From Candidatus Borkfalkia stercoripullorum (GTDB lineage: Bacteria > Bacillota > Clostridia > Christensenellales > Borkfalkiaceae): DNA of 59,683 bases. Location: assembly GCA_019119395.1 (NCBI GenBank), contig DWXC01000006.1, positions 1 to 59,683 on the forward strand, in the 5' to 3' direction. The notes under the pieces were generated by a model. The model searched no databases. It was given only the letters and a program-made list of their open reading frames with translations, and was not told the DNA's origin. Shown one piece after another: positions 38,296-49,048 of this stretch. The translations under genes and the position numbers were made by a program. How positions within the stretch are numbered: position 1 is the stretch's first letter; each line of letters begins with the position of its first letter.

Positions 38296-41160
38296 CTAGA
38301 CAACAGTAATCGCAAAGCTCAACAAGTCGTAGTTATAACTGCCGGTTACATCGTTCACCGCAAAATAATAAACATAATATTTACCTGCATCCTGAGGAAC
38401 GAACGACATGGTCTGCGTTACATCAACGATCTCTCCGCCCGAACAAACGACGTATATGCTTAAATAAACATCATCCGCATTGCCCGTAAACACTGCTTTC
38501 GGCAAAACCAATTCGGTTCCGTGATTCCACTCTGCAGGCATTTCGCCATCGATGCCCAGGCCTATCGCAACGTCTTGATAAACATATATGGAATTTCTGC
38601 TCCTCGTTTCGTTCGCCAAATTATCGTCGGTCGCCGAATATGTTACTTCGTACATTCCCGGTATCCCCGCCGCAAACGTCAAACCTTCTTCGGGCAGCAT
38701 CCCGGAATAGATCTGCGTTCCCGTCGGAGAAACGACGCTTACGTTTACCCGCACGACGCCGTACAGCACATCGGCGGCGACTGCGCCCGGGATATAAACC
38801 TCCCCCACGTTCTGCTCGATCGTCAGATCCTCTTTGAAAGCGATCACCGGATTCGTCAGGTCAGCAGTTCCCGAAGTGAACCATTGATTGTTGATCTTTA
38901 CGACGGAAAACGCGGAAGCTCCCGTCACATCTCCAAAGCGGACCGAAAGATAACATAGCCCGTCCGTAAAGCCGTCGAATTCGACGCCCGAAAGGTACGT
39001 TTCGACGCGCGCGACCTCTAAACCGCTCGCATCGGTAACGATTCCTTCTCTGTTTATCAGAAGCATCATGTTCGTACGGAGATTGTCAAAGAACGAACCA
39101 GATATTTCGATCTGCTCTCCTCCGTTGACCGTCATCAAACTGGTCGTTCCGTTTTGCTCGCCCTTTATGATCCTGAAAATAATTTCCCTGTCCGCATAAT
39201 AGGAGTCGGTCAGAACGATCTCCGCCCAACCGAAATTATTTTCGGTTGCAGGGACTCGGAACTGCAATTCAAAATCGCGCGCCGAAAGCGGATTGGCAAA
39301 ATCCAGCCTTGCATTTTCTGAATCGAAGAAAAAAGTAACGTTCTGACTGTTTTGCCCGTAATTGTACTCGGTGCGGTCGATCTCTGCCCGGGTAAAATAA
39401 TCTCCGAGACGAAGTTCTTCCGACCGGTCGATCACTTTAACATTGTCTTTTTGAATCACCTTTTCTCCGCCGTACAGTATCGATGACGCGATATACTTGA
39501 CCGTGACAAAATCGCCGTACTTAGCCGCATCGGGAACAAACGTCTGCCCGGGCAGCACGCTTTCGATAACTTCTCCGTCCGCCGTGCAAATATCTATGCG
39601 CTTTTCAGCCTCGGCCCTTGTTCCCGAAAAAGAATAATAATCGTACGCCTCAAAATCGGGGAACGAAGTTTCTTTGCCCGCGATCAGCGCGTTTGGAACA
39701 AAAACTTCGTCGGGAATAACGGGCGTTTCCGACGCTTCCGTTTCGAAATAGTAATCGAATTTTTCCTCAGACAAAAAATCTTTCACGGTAACGCGCAGAC
39801 AATAGATGCCCGGCTGCAAAACGACAAACCTGCCGTTTATTACCGATACTTCATCTTTGCTTACGGTTTCAAATACCGAATATGCGAGCGTATATTCTCC
39901 GCAGGCATTTGTTACGTTGCTTTCGGGAATGGATATGTAGCTGCCTACATCAACCGTGTCCGCGATCTCACGCGTAAATTCGTGTTCGAGCCTGTAAAAC
40001 ACGTCGTTGACGGTTACATACAGATCTTTCACCGTTTCGTTTCCGGAATAGTCGACGGCCGTATACCGTATTCTGTAACGCCCGACCTCCTGAGGGATAA
40101 ACCCGCCGTCCCGAATCGGGATATTTTCGTCCGACGCCATCCTTTTGACCGTTACGTCAACACTTTTTTCACCGGGCGCAATGCCGAAAGACGTATCTTC
40201 AAAATCATAAGCGGTGGCTTGAAAAACAGGATATCTGAAAAAGGCTCTTCCCTGCGGCAAAGCGTTTTCCGAATAACCGAGCGTATCGACTTCCATTCTC
40301 GGCGCCGCCGTATCGGTTTGCTCTTCGCCGGAAAAAACCTGCGCGCCGACCTGTAAGATCAGATAGCCCGAATTTTTATTGTTGAAAGTCGTTGAATCGG
40401 CAGTCAGCGTCATGCGTACTCTCCCGCTTTTAAATCCGGGCCATTCGCCGCGCATTACTTCACTGTCCGTAAGATCTGCCGCCATTCCGTCTCCGGGATT
40501 GTCAGGCTCGCTGGCATGCACCTGCGAGGTCTTATAATCGTACATGATAGACAGTGCATTGATATCCTTTTCGATCGAAATCCCTTCTCGCGCCCTGCCG
40601 TAAAAATTTGTACGGACGGACATGCCGTACCTCTCATGATAATTTGCTCCGCCCTTCGTGTAGCCCATAGGCACTTGACCGTTCCCCGCTGCCTTTAAGT
40701 AAGATGCAAAGGGCCATTCGTCCACTTCGTTGGCGATCACGCCGATTTCGACATAAATTTTTTCGTCCTCAACATCGGTCAGGCGAAGTTTTAATTGATC
40801 TATCTGCAGATCTTCCAAAGCCTCTATCGGATGCGTCGTGATCGGGATAAACTTTAACAATATATCGTCTTTCGTAAAGGCGCGAAGATCGAGTTCATGA
40901 GAAAGCTCTATAACGGATTCTCCGTTTTCGGGAGCTTTAATGAAAGTGCCCTTATAATTGCCTATGTGTTCAGGCGCGGTATAATTTTCTATGATCTCCG
41001 CATTTCTTATGGATGTAAATGCAGACGCATTTGTCTGCTTCTGCTCCGCAAACACGCCTCCGAAAGCAAATGCCGCCAGGCAGCCGATAAACAGAACGCT
41101 TAAAAGTATCAGCATCATCCGCCTTACCCGATCGCAACGATATGTTTTGCATTGCTTCAT
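38296..41160 (-). CDS. Large exported protein with Ig-like and lectin-like domains
   Basis: A 954-residue protein with an N-terminal membrane/signal segment (residues ~14-38). Residues ~60-280 form a beta-rich region, probably a lectin-like fold. Ig-like/DUF5011-type repeats follow, each ending in phrases such as VGRYRIRYTAVDYSGNE or PGMYEVTYSATDD. No C-terminal anchor is visible, so it is either held by the N-terminal helix or secreted. It overlaps the upstream permease gene by four bases (ATGA) and so is co-expressed with the transporter. Glycan capture for the ABC system is the likely role; no catalytic motif is seen. Confidence 0.75.
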   Translation of the reverse strand: MKQCKTYRCDRVRRMMLILLSVLFIGCLAAFAFGGVFAEQKQTNASAFTSIRNAEIIENYTAPEHIGNYKGTFIKAPENGESVIELSHELDLRAFTKDDILLKFIPITTHPIEALEDLQIDQLKLRLTDVEDEKIYVEIGVIANEVDEWPFASYLKAAGNGQVPMGYTKGGANYHERYGMSVRTNFYGRAREGISIEKDINALSIMYDYKTSQVHASEPDNPGDGMAADLTDSEVMRGEWPGFKSGRVRMTLTADSTTFNNKNSGYLILQVGAQVFSGEEQTDTAAPRMEVDTLGYSENALPQGRAFFRYPVFQATAYDFEDTSFGIAPGEKSVDVTVKRMASDENIPIRDGGFIPQEVGRYRIRYTAVDYSGNETVKDLYVTVNDVFYRLEHEFTREIADTVDVGSYISIPESNVTNACGEYTLAYSVFETVSKDEVSVINGRFVVLQPGIYCLRVTVKDFLSEEKFDYYFETEASETPVIPDEVFVPNALIAGKETSFPDFEAYDYYSFSGTRAEAEKRIDICTADGEVIESVLPGQTFVPDAAKYGDFVTVKYIASSILYGGEKVIQKDNVKVIDRSEELRLGDYFTRAEIDRTEYNYGQNSQNVTFFFDSENARLDFANPLSARDFELQFRVPATENNFGWAEIVLTDSYYADREIIFRIIKGEQNGTTSLMTVNGGEQIEISGSFFDNLRTNMMLLINREGIVTDASGLEVARVETYLSGVEFDGFTDGLCYLSVRFGDVTGASAFSVVKINNQWFTSGTADLTNPVIAFKEDLTIEQNVGEVYIPGAVAADVLYGVVRVNVSVVSPTGTQIYSGMLPEEGLTFAAGIPGMYEVTYSATDDNLANETRSRNSIYVYQDVAIGLGIDGEMPAEWNHGTELVLPKAVFTGNADDVYLSIYVVCSGGEIVDVTQTMSFVPQDAGKYYVYYFAVNDVTGSYNYDLLSFAITVV

Positions 41161-42047
41161 TCTTTTAACCCTCCGAGGCTGACATTCATGATCAGCTTAT
41201 TTCTGAAAATGACAAAAATGATCATGACCGGTATCGAGACGATCATACATCCCGTAAGCTGCAACGGCACGGAACTGATAAGATTGTCCGTGGAAAACTG
41301 GTAAACAAACAGTCCGTATGCGATCGTAGGTATATCGGGCATATAGATCATTGGAGTCTGATAATCGTTCCAAAACCCTATAAACGCGAGCAGCGCCAGT
41401 GTGCTGATGGTGGGAAGTATGAGCGGGAACATGATCTTGAAAAATACGCCGAAGTGCGTCGCTCCGTCGATAAAGGCGGCTTCGCTGTAATCCCGCGAAA
41501 GCCCTTTGAACGCCGCGTGGAACACCAGAAAATTCAATCCCAAAAAATTCCCCTTCATGATCCAGGCGCCGATCATAGTATTGTATGTACCGATCGCGCG
41601 GGCGACCTGCAATTCGGAGGCGAGATTCCCTATTACGGGCAAGATCATGGTAAAAATGACAATGCCGTATAAAATTCTTCCGAAAAAGAATTTGTACTTC
41701 GCAACGCAATACGCCGTGACCGCGGGCGTCATGATCCCCATAAAGGTACAACCGAGCGCATAGATCAATCCGTTCATGAACATCTGATAAGTATATGCGG
41801 TCGCCGTGCCTCCGGGCACATTGACCGTGATGCTCATCTTGGTAAACGCGGTAACATAGTTGACGAACATCCATTGCTCGGGCAAACCGAATTTGTTGTA
41901 ATAAAAGTCTTCCCGCGTTTTCAAAGATGTAATAATCGCCCAAATAATCGGAATAAACAGCGAGACGACATATATCACGAGGAATGTGATACCCACGATC
42001 GCAAATATATCGCGCGAGATCTTGAACCCTCTTTTTGTTTTTTCCAT
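41157..42047 (-). CDS. Carbohydrate ABC transporter permease (MalG type)
   Basis: A 296-residue inner permease with six membrane helices and the EAA loop SEAAFIDGATHFGVFFKIMFP that docks to the ATPase. Together with the MalF-type permease and the binding protein it forms a CUT1-type sugar importer. The cognate ATPase is not in the window, so it probably uses a shared MsmK-like ATPase encoded elsewhere. Confidence 0.92.
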   Translation of the reverse strand: MEKTKRGFKISRDIFAIVGITFLVIYVVSLFIPIIWAIITSLKTREDFYYNKFGLPEQWMFVNYVTAFTKMSITVNVPGGTATAYTYQMFMNGLIYALGCTFMGIMTPAVTAYCVAKYKFFFGRILYGIVIFTMILPVIGNLASELQVARAIGTYNTMIGAWIMKGNFLGLNFLVFHAAFKGLSRDYSEAAFIDGATHFGVFFKIMFPLILPTISTLALLAFIGFWNDYQTPMIYMPDIPTIAYGLFVYQFSTDNLISSVPLQLTGCMIVSIPVMIIFVIFRNKLIMNVSLGGLKE

Positions 42048-42059
42048 ATCACAGCCCCC

Positions 42060-43052
42060 TTAATATTCGACCGTAGGCCCGAATTTATCCAGCGCCCACC
42101 TTGCAAGCAAAACGATCGGCGCCGTTACAAGAGTGAGCAAAAGCCCTGACGCGGCGGCAAAGGGATACTGCTCGTAAGAAGCGTTTTCACCTATTACGCG
42201 CGTAAAAATATAGTAGCCGAACGTCTGCATTTCTTCCTGCGCGCTGTCTTTGTAGAAGGTATATAGCGCGCCTGAACTCGTGAAAAGCCCCGCAAGGCTC
42301 GTGACCAAAAACACGCACAGCGTCGGATAGATCATCGGAAGAATGACGGAGCGAAGTTCGCGGAAAAGCGTTATACCTTCCAACTGTCCGTATTCGATGA
42401 CCGATTGCGGGATGCGCGACATCGCACTCATATAAATGACCATACCGCCGGCCACGCCCGTCCACAAGCCATAAAATATTACCAACGGAAACGCAACGTT
42501 TGGATCCATAAAGAAATTCGGTATCGTTTCCGCTCCGAATATCTCATAAATTTCGGATATTCCGTATTCTACGAAATATTTGAACATGATCGCTATGGCG
42601 ATACCCGGAACAAGGGACGGAATGAACAAAACGACCCTGAAAAATCCCGCCAAAGGTATCTTTTTATATAACAAATACGCCACCGCAAGATGCAGAGGGA
42701 TGCCGATAATGACGCTGCATGCGTACATGATCAACCCCCGCCCGAACGACCCCGCTATGGCCGTGTCGTGCGATAAGGTATAAATTACATTTTTAAAATT
42801 GATCAACCCGTTAAAATAATATCCGCCGGTATCACCCGAAAAGGTTTTGAAAGCGAGCAGTACCGAGTTGATATTGACAACCACATAAAAAACCAAAAAT
42901 TGCAGGACGGGATATGCCAGCATCACACAAAGGAACACTCTTTCCCCTATCTTTCGCCTGTTCAGACGTTTCGGCTTTTTCGGATCCGCGTTGCGGTGTA
43001 TTTTTTGATGCACCGCAACGCTCAAATCGTACATCTTATCTTTGATAAACAT
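42060..43052 (-). CDS. Carbohydrate ABC transporter permease (MalF type)
   Basis: A 330-residue permease with six membrane helices and the EAA-loop sequence EYGQLEGITLFRELRSVILP. The start is the ATG at 43052, after the SBP stop, with GAGG upstream. An earlier in-frame ATG at 43085 would overlap the SBP gene. The long cytoplasmic N-terminus (HQKIHRNADPKKPKRLNRRK) is very basic. Confidence 0.92.
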   Translation of the reverse strand: MFIKDKMYDLSVAVHQKIHRNADPKKPKRLNRRKIGERVFLCVMLAYPVLQFLVFYVVVNINSVLLAFKTFSGDTGGYYFNGLINFKNVIYTLSHDTAIAGSFGRGLIMYACSVIIGIPLHLAVAYLLYKKIPLAGFFRVVLFIPSLVPGIAIAIMFKYFVEYGISEIYEIFGAETIPNFFMDPNVAFPLVIFYGLWTGVAGGMVIYMSAMSRIPQSVIEYGQLEGITLFRELRSVILPMIYPTLCVFLVTSLAGLFTSSGALYTFYKDSAQEEMQTFGYYIFTRVIGENASYEQYPFAAASGLLLTLVTAPIVLLARWALDKFGPTVEY

Positions 43053-43063
43053 TTTTTCCTCGC

Positions 43064-44668
43064 TCAACCCAAAGTGCTCTGCCACTGATTATACTGCGAA
43101 TCGTAATCGGAGAATCTTGTTTTGCATCCTTCCAGATACTGCTGTACCGTCATGCTCGGGTGATTCATAAACGCAACAAACGGATCGCTGTAATTTGAAC
43201 CGTCGACCCTTGTTCCATACATCCAATAAGCGAAATACGTTGCGGCGGATCGCTTGAAGTCACAACTTCCCGTGGAATAAGCGACCGCAACATCATCTTT
43301 GTTATACAGATCCCAAAACGACTGCGCAAACGGACTCAATGATTCGTACACCCCGTCTTCCAGCTCATATTCATAGGGCCGGACGATACCGGTATATTGC
43401 GTAAATACCGACATGGCGTGCTCGGAAAGGGTGAATTTCAAAAAGTCTTTGGCAAGATCGATGTTTTGCCCGTTGGAATTGATGATGGCGGTCGTCGTGG
43501 CGGAGGACGAGTAATAAGTGGGCGTTTTCGTCGCGTCGTCATCGTACAGCGGGATGGGCATATAGGCAAACCTGCGGTTGCCGTATGCGTAAGGGCTGTC
43601 GGGATTTCCTTTGGACATGCTTTCGAAAACGTCGAGAGCTTCCTTTTCCCACCAGCCGCCTTCGAGGATCATGGCGATCGGTTCGTTATCCGCGCTGCTG
43701 CGAAGGAACCTTTCCTGTGCGTCCAGATGCGACATGACGCCCCTCATGCTGTCGGGGTCATAATAAGCGGAATGGCTGATGATCTCGTAACACATTTCAA
43801 GAGCGAATTTTTTGCCCGTATCGTCCAGCAAATACTCGTCGGCATTTTCGGGCGTGATCGTATTGCCCTCGGAATCGGTACCCGAAAAACTATACTGCAG
43901 CATGTAATCGTTGACGCCTTCGTATCCTGCCCACAGGGAATTCAGGTATTCAGACCGATATCCGTCATCAGATGCGCACCAGACATAGGGCGTAACGTTT
44001 GCGGTGTACGTCATATAATTCAGCCATTCTTTATATTCCGTAAACGTTGCGGGAAGCCCGTCGTCATCGGTTTTCGGCACGCCGTCCCTGCCGTAAGATT
44101 TTTCGGGCGCACCGTCAAGCCCGCTCGTATAGCCGCCGTCTTTGGCTATGTAAAGACGTTTATTTTCAAAAAGGTCTACGTCATAGACCGCGCCGTAAAA
44201 GTTATCGTAAAAAGGCACGGCGTAATAGGTATCCTCTTCGTATTCATAATGCTTGCGCAGAATCGGATTCATGCGCTCCTCGATGCTCTTTTCTCCCTCT
44301 GCGGCGGGATTCGTTACGATATCGGAAATATCGACGATCTTTCCCGAAGCGGCATAGTTTTTGTAATTGAGCGTATGCGTAAAGAATATCTCTTCCGTCC
44401 TGTAAGCGATCATGCTGTACAGCGTGGAATCGCGCAGCTGATCCTTTTCGTTGGTATTGATGAGAATATCAACGTTTTCGTGCTGCGCCTCATATTCTTT
44501 TTCAAGCACGAACAGCCAATCGGGGACGACGCCGCCGTTAAAATAGACGATGTTCAAATATTGCTTATTGGGATCGTATTCCCCTTGATTGACTGTCATA
44601 CAGGCGGTCATACTCATCAAAGACGCCGCGGCAACGGCTACAGCTATGATTTTTTTGAAAGATTTCAT
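43064..44668 (-). CDS. Extracellular solute-binding lipoprotein
   Basis: A 534-residue family-1-type binding protein for an oligosaccharide. The lipobox MTAC places the lipid anchor at Cys23. The protein is larger than usual (~430) and rich in Tyr/Asp, as in binding proteins for long or complex glycans. It is the first of three transporter genes. A stable hairpin lies just upstream, as in many mal-type operons where it shapes the relative expression of the binding protein. Confidence 0.92.
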   Translation of the reverse strand: MKSFKKIIAVAVAAASLMSMTACMTVNQGEYDPNKQYLNIVYFNGGVVPDWLFVLEKEYEAQHENVDILINTNEKDQLRDSTLYSMIAYRTEEIFFTHTLNYKNYAASGKIVDISDIVTNPAAEGEKSIEERMNPILRKHYEYEEDTYYAVPFYDNFYGAVYDVDLFENKRLYIAKDGGYTSGLDGAPEKSYGRDGVPKTDDDGLPATFTEYKEWLNYMTYTANVTPYVWCASDDGYRSEYLNSLWAGYEGVNDYMLQYSFSGTDSEGNTITPENADEYLLDDTGKKFALEMCYEIISHSAYYDPDSMRGVMSHLDAQERFLRSSADNEPIAMILEGGWWEKEALDVFESMSKGNPDSPYAYGNRRFAYMPIPLYDDDATKTPTYYSSSATTTAIINSNGQNIDLAKDFLKFTLSEHAMSVFTQYTGIVRPYEYELEDGVYESLSPFAQSFWDLYNKDDVAVAYSTGSCDFKRSAATYFAYWMYGTRVDGSNYSDPFVAFMNHPSMTVQQYLEGCKTRFSDYDSQYNQWQSTLG

Positions 44669-44694
44669 GTTACAACACTCCGCTTTTATTTTTC

Positions 44695-44723
44695 CGGACG
44701 CGCCCGCCCGACGGGCGCGTCCG
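44695..44723 (-). terminator. Intercistronic GC hairpin before the SBP gene
   Basis: A perfect 12-bp stem CGGACGCGCCCG / CGGGCGCGTCCG with a 5-nt loop but no T run on the minus strand. It more likely stabilises or processes the mRNA than ends transcription. Confidence 0.55.
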
Positions 44724-44735
44724 ATTCATCGATCC

Positions 44736-47084
44736 TTATTTTTGTGCTTTTTTCTTTCTGATCAGGATAACAGCGACCACAACTCCCGCAATTATGACCG
44801 CTCCGCCCACGGAAAGGCCTACGATAAGGCCGACGTTTCCGTTCGTTGCGGGCGCTTTCACGGTAATTTCAAACGTCTGCGAAGCCGTGTTCCCCGCGGT
44901 ATCCGATACGGTGTAAGTGATCACATACACGCCCTCTCTGTCGGCGACGAACTTTCCGTCGGTGACGGTCACGACAGAGCCTCCGAAAGAAACCGAAACT
45001 TTCGCGGTAAGACCGCTGTCATAGTTGTCGCTCACGGAAGAAGGCAAAATCGTGATCTCCGTTCCCGTTTCCACATTCTTTGCATATTCGCCCTGCACCG
45101 CGATGACGGGATCGGTATCGTCGCTGACCGTAAGCGTAAGTTCACAGGTTTCTTCCTGTCCGTTGTAAGTGACGGTATAAGTGACCGTATATACCCCTGT
45201 ATGCTCGGGCGTAAAGGCGCCGTTGTTTGTTTCCACCGCGTTCCCGCCGTATGTTACGGATATTTTCGCCGTGAAATCGGTGATCGTCTCTCCCGTGAAC
45301 TGGTCGACCACGTTCGGCGCTGCGGGCGTATATGCGCTTCCGAAACTTACCGCCGCATCGTCGGCGCTGACCGTAAACCAGCTTGCCTTGACTTCTATCT
45401 GCAGCGCCAGAGTCGATGCGTTGCCCGCATTGTCCTGCGAAGTATAAACGACCAGCCAAATGCCTTCTTTTGCAAAATTCACGGTATCACCGAAATTTGC
45501 CGCGACTGCTTTTTCGTCATCGGGGCCTTTTACGGCAACGCTCACCGTCGATGTTTCGTCCACGTTATCTTCCGCCGTCGCCCTCGGAATAGTCACGCTT
45601 CCGCCGATGACCGCGCGGAAATGCTTGAGCACCGCGGTATCTTCCGCAGGGTCAGGCACCGCCCCCGTCAATTCGTCCGCAGTGATGACCGGCCCCGTCT
45701 TATCCTGTAAAGCGACTTCGCGCTCAACCGATTGGCTGACCTGTGTTTCTTCCAACGTGTAAACGACGACATATCTGACATTGTACTGCCCCGGGGCAAA
45801 TGTTTCGAATAAGCTCTTCAGATTGAACGTACCGTCGCTTTCAGCCGTCACATCCTTCCATTCAGAACCGTCGTACACCTGTACGGAGAGCGTATAATCG
45901 TTTACGACGCCGTCCTGATAATTGTAGACGATCAGGTCGTCTTTGCCGACGATGTAATCCGCACCGATGACCGCGGGCGCCGCGGCATCATCGGAGAATT
46001 CCACTTTGCCGTCCGTCACGGTAACGTTGAACGTCTGCGTTCCGCTCTGCCCTATGTAGTCGGTCGCGGTATAAGACAGAACATATTCACCGTTTTCGTC
46101 AAAACTGATATACGTTTCCGCCGTAACGGGGTAATCGGTGTATTTGCCGTAAGGTTTTCCGTCTTTGGTGACGGAAAGCAGGATCTGTACGCTCGCGCCG
46201 TTCAGATCGAGCGCGGAAACGCCCGTCGCACCGATGTTCACCTGCCTGTTTTTCAGGATGAGATCGGAGTTGCTCGCGCGTGAAACGGTGGGAACGTCTG
46301 CGCTCGCCAACACTTCGAGCGGATAGCGGAACGTGACTTCCTCGCCCGTATAACCGTTCATCGTATATTGTTTGCGCCCGTTTCCGTTCGAGTCAGTCGC
46401 CCCGTGATACACGATATAATACTGCCCCGCCTCGGCGGGCGTGAACGAGAGCCCCTGCGACCAGTCGGCATCCTGCATTACGACTGTGCCATCCGCATTT
46501 TCCACGCGGATCTTGCCGTTGAACGCGAGGTCGCTTTCAAAGAGGCTGAAAACCTGCGGCGCGGGAATTTTGTACGCCTTATTTGCCACCGCGCGGGATA
46601 CCACCTCGGTCGTGACCGCGGGCCCCGTGCCGCTTTCTATCCTGCCGGAATCGCCGCCGAGCGACTGCCCGTTCAGCGTATAAAGGATGAGTGACGGGGT
46701 TTTTCCGTCCGCAACGCTCATAAGTTGTACGGATACCGTATAATTTTCAAACGAACTTGCTTTCAACGCCCCTGCGCTGTCGCCGATGTGTGCGAGGTCT
46801 GCGTCGCGCGAAAGATCGACGATCACGCGCTTGCTGAATTGGTTTTGATTGTTATAAGAATAGCTGTATACCTCTCGGGTGACGGGATCAAAGTTGATGA
46901 CCGTGGGATAGCCGCCGTGCTTCCAAATGATGTCGTTTGTGGAAGTGGTGTTTGAGAACGCCGTACCGTACAGGCGGGTGTTTTCACCGGACTCTCCAAC
47001 GTCAGCGGCAAACCCGTCAAATTTCCCGACCGGTTGCGTGCCCGTCGCATCCCTGTAATCGTATTGAAGCCCTGCGCCGGTATT
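44736..47084 (-). pseudogene. C-terminal two-thirds of the interrupted surface protein
   Basis: This frame continues, in register, from the gene at 47133-48965 after two stop codons, TGA at 47135-47133 and TAA at 47087-47085. It encodes the rest of a second lectin-like unit (starting NTGAGLQYDY), then several Ig-like/DUF5011-type repeats and a C-terminal membrane anchor (VGLIVGLSVGGAVIIAGVVVAVILI) with the tail RKKKAQK. No signal peptide or ribosome binding site restarts it; the first GTG is at 46826 without a Shine-Dalgarno. The intact gene would be 44736-48965, about 1,408 residues, a cell-surface glycan-binding or adhesive protein at the head of the ABC transporter operon. Confidence 0.8.
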
Positions 47085-47132
47085 TTAGCCCGCCTTGCCG
47101 TAACCGACTCTCGCGTTCGGAATGCCAATCGC

Positions 47133-48965
47133 TCAATCCGTTCCGCCTACAAGGTATACGGTAAAAGATTCGCCCGTTTCGCTGTCGGTAAGCGTAATTG
47201 CAAGGTTCCTTACTTCCAACTCTTTATTTACGGTCGCCCATCCGCTACCCCAGTAATTCTCGGTGTTTGAATATGTATCTGCAGACATAACGCGGAAATC
47301 GAGTTCAAACAACCCCGAAAGAGTATTTTTAAATTGAATCGAACTTCCCGCGGCGGCTTCGCCGGCGGCGGTAGCTTTCAAATAAATGCCGCTCCTGTTA
47401 TCGTTGGGCAAAACGGCATTTCCCTCGGCATCGCGGTACTGCGAACCTAAATAGTTATAATCTTCTACCGTAAACCCTTCAAGCCCTATCAGATCGTCGG
47501 CAGAGACGGAAAGTTCCTTCACATTGACGCGCACCGTGCGCTCGGCATCGCCCATAGGTGCGCCGTTGTACTCGACCACGTCACGGGCATATACCCCATC
47601 GGTATTGTATCCCTTCCCGGGCGTTTTCCAATCTTTTCCTTTGCTGTCGGTCGGTGCGGAATAGACGATGCGGTATTCGCCCGCGTCTTCGGGCGTAAAG
47701 GAGAGAGAATCGCTCCATGCAACGCCGTCCAGCCCGGAAAGCGGAGAGCCGTCCGGCCCGTAAACGGTCACCTTGCCGTTGAAAGGTATAACGCCTTCCA
47801 TAACGTCATAGGCGTTCATTGCGGGGATTTTGTACGCCTGCCCTTTCATCCCGTTGGGAAGCGATGCCGCGTCGGGGATGACGGACGGGCCGCGGTTATC
47901 GGTAAGTACGCCGTTTTCGCCCGCCAGCGACTGCCCGTTCAGGGAATAGAGCATGAAGTTTGCGGGTCTGTCTTCCGCAATATTCGTGATCGTCATTTTG
48001 ACGGTATAATTTTCGAACGTACTGTCCGCAAGTTTATGTTCGGAATCGCCAATCTGTGCATAATGCGTCATATCATTCAAGTCGATGATCACACGCTTTG
48101 TAACAGACGTCTGCGTGCCTATCGTGGAAAAGCCGTACGAATATCCATAGATCTTACGCGTGGCGGGATCAAAGCCGATGCGCGTAGAAATCCCCGTACT
48201 GTCTGTGATCGGCTGAACCTGTCCGTCTTGTCCGTTCGTCAAACGGGAAACATAATTGGAATAGGAAGTATTCCCCAATCTTGTATTTCTGTACGCATCG
48301 TTCACGTCAAAACCAATCGTTTCCGTGTTATCGCCCAAATACCGAAGCCCCGCCGTTCCTTTGTAGTCGGCATTCGCATACTTCCCGGATTTTGTTTTTA
48401 CATCGCCGTAGCCTACGCGCGCCGTTACACAGCCCGGCTGCCATTCAACGCCGCCCGCAACATAAATCGTAAAACTTTCATTCGTGTCCGTATCAGTAAT
48501 TGTGATGCCGACTTCACGAACGTCGAGACCTGTATCGACTGTCTGCCAGTCTACAGCCGGATTGCCATTATATGAATTCTGCGTCGGCAGTACGCGGTAA
48601 TTGATCTCGAAAGTACCGCTCATGCTCTGCTTGAAACTGATGCCTTTGCCGAGCAGAGTTTCGCCTACGGTATCGCCGCTGGAAAGTTTTACACCCACCG
48701 TTTCGTGTTTATCCTTTGGCGTTTTAGCCGCCGACTCGGCTGAATTCAGCGGCGTGCCGTCTGCAAACTGCAATTCTGTGGCGGAGACATTATAAGCCGA
48801 GGTGAATTCTTCACTCCACTCTGCAAGATCGGTAACGTTTTCGATCTTTCCGTCCGCCGCGGACGCGCGCAGCGCGGAAAACAGCGCAGCGAACCCGAAC
48901 GACAGGCACATGGCGATCGTCAGCGCCCAAACGGTCGTTCGCTTTGCCAGCTTGGTGAGATGCAT
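47133..48965 (-). CDS. N-terminal part of the interrupted surface protein
   Basis: A 610-residue frame with a Sec signal peptide (cleavage probably after ASA near residue 36) starting at the ATG at 48965, which has GGAGG 8 nt upstream. One complete lectin-like plus Ig-like unit (residues ~40-475) is followed by the first ~110 residues of a second copy of the unit. It ends at TGA in GGTD, exactly where the first copy has GGVEW, so the stop replaces a Trp codon. Translation ending here would give a secreted protein with no cell-wall anchor. See the downstream pseudogene entry for the remainder. Confidence 0.8.
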   Translation of the reverse strand: MHLTKLAKRTTVWALTIAMCLSFGFAALFSALRASAADGKIENVTDLAEWSEEFTSAYNVSATELQFADGTPLNSAESAAKTPKDKHETVGVKLSSGDTVGETLLGKGISFKQSMSGTFEINYRVLPTQNSYNGNPAVDWQTVDTGLDVREVGITITDTDTNESFTIYVAGGVEWQPGCVTARVGYGDVKTKSGKYANADYKGTAGLRYLGDNTETIGFDVNDAYRNTRLGNTSYSNYVSRLTNGQDGQVQPITDSTGISTRIGFDPATRKIYGYSYGFSTIGTQTSVTKRVIIDLNDMTHYAQIGDSEHKLADSTFENYTVKMTITNIAEDRPANFMLYSLNGQSLAGENGVLTDNRGPSVIPDAASLPNGMKGQAYKIPAMNAYDVMEGVIPFNGKVTVYGPDGSPLSGLDGVAWSDSLSFTPEDAGEYRIVYSAPTDSKGKDWKTPGKGYNTDGVYARDVVEYNGAPMGDAERTVRVNVKELSVSADDLIGLEGFTVEDYNYLGSQYRDAEGNAVLPNDNRSGIYLKATAAGEAAAGSSIQFKNTLSGLFELDFRVMSADTYSNTENYWGSGWATVNKELEVRNLAITLTDSETGESFTVYLVGGTD

Positions 48966-49048
48966 AACATTTTCCTCCATTCCTTAAATCTTTTATTGAT
49001 ACAGCAAACAATTTTGCCATCAATCGATATTTTCGCATTTTGAATGCC

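Noticed and set aside
47085-47135. Reassignment of TGA to Trp to explain the interrupted surface protein
   Set aside because: TGA ends many genes here, including ATGA overlaps in yabP, yabQ, ppx and malG-type genes, and the second interruption is TAA.
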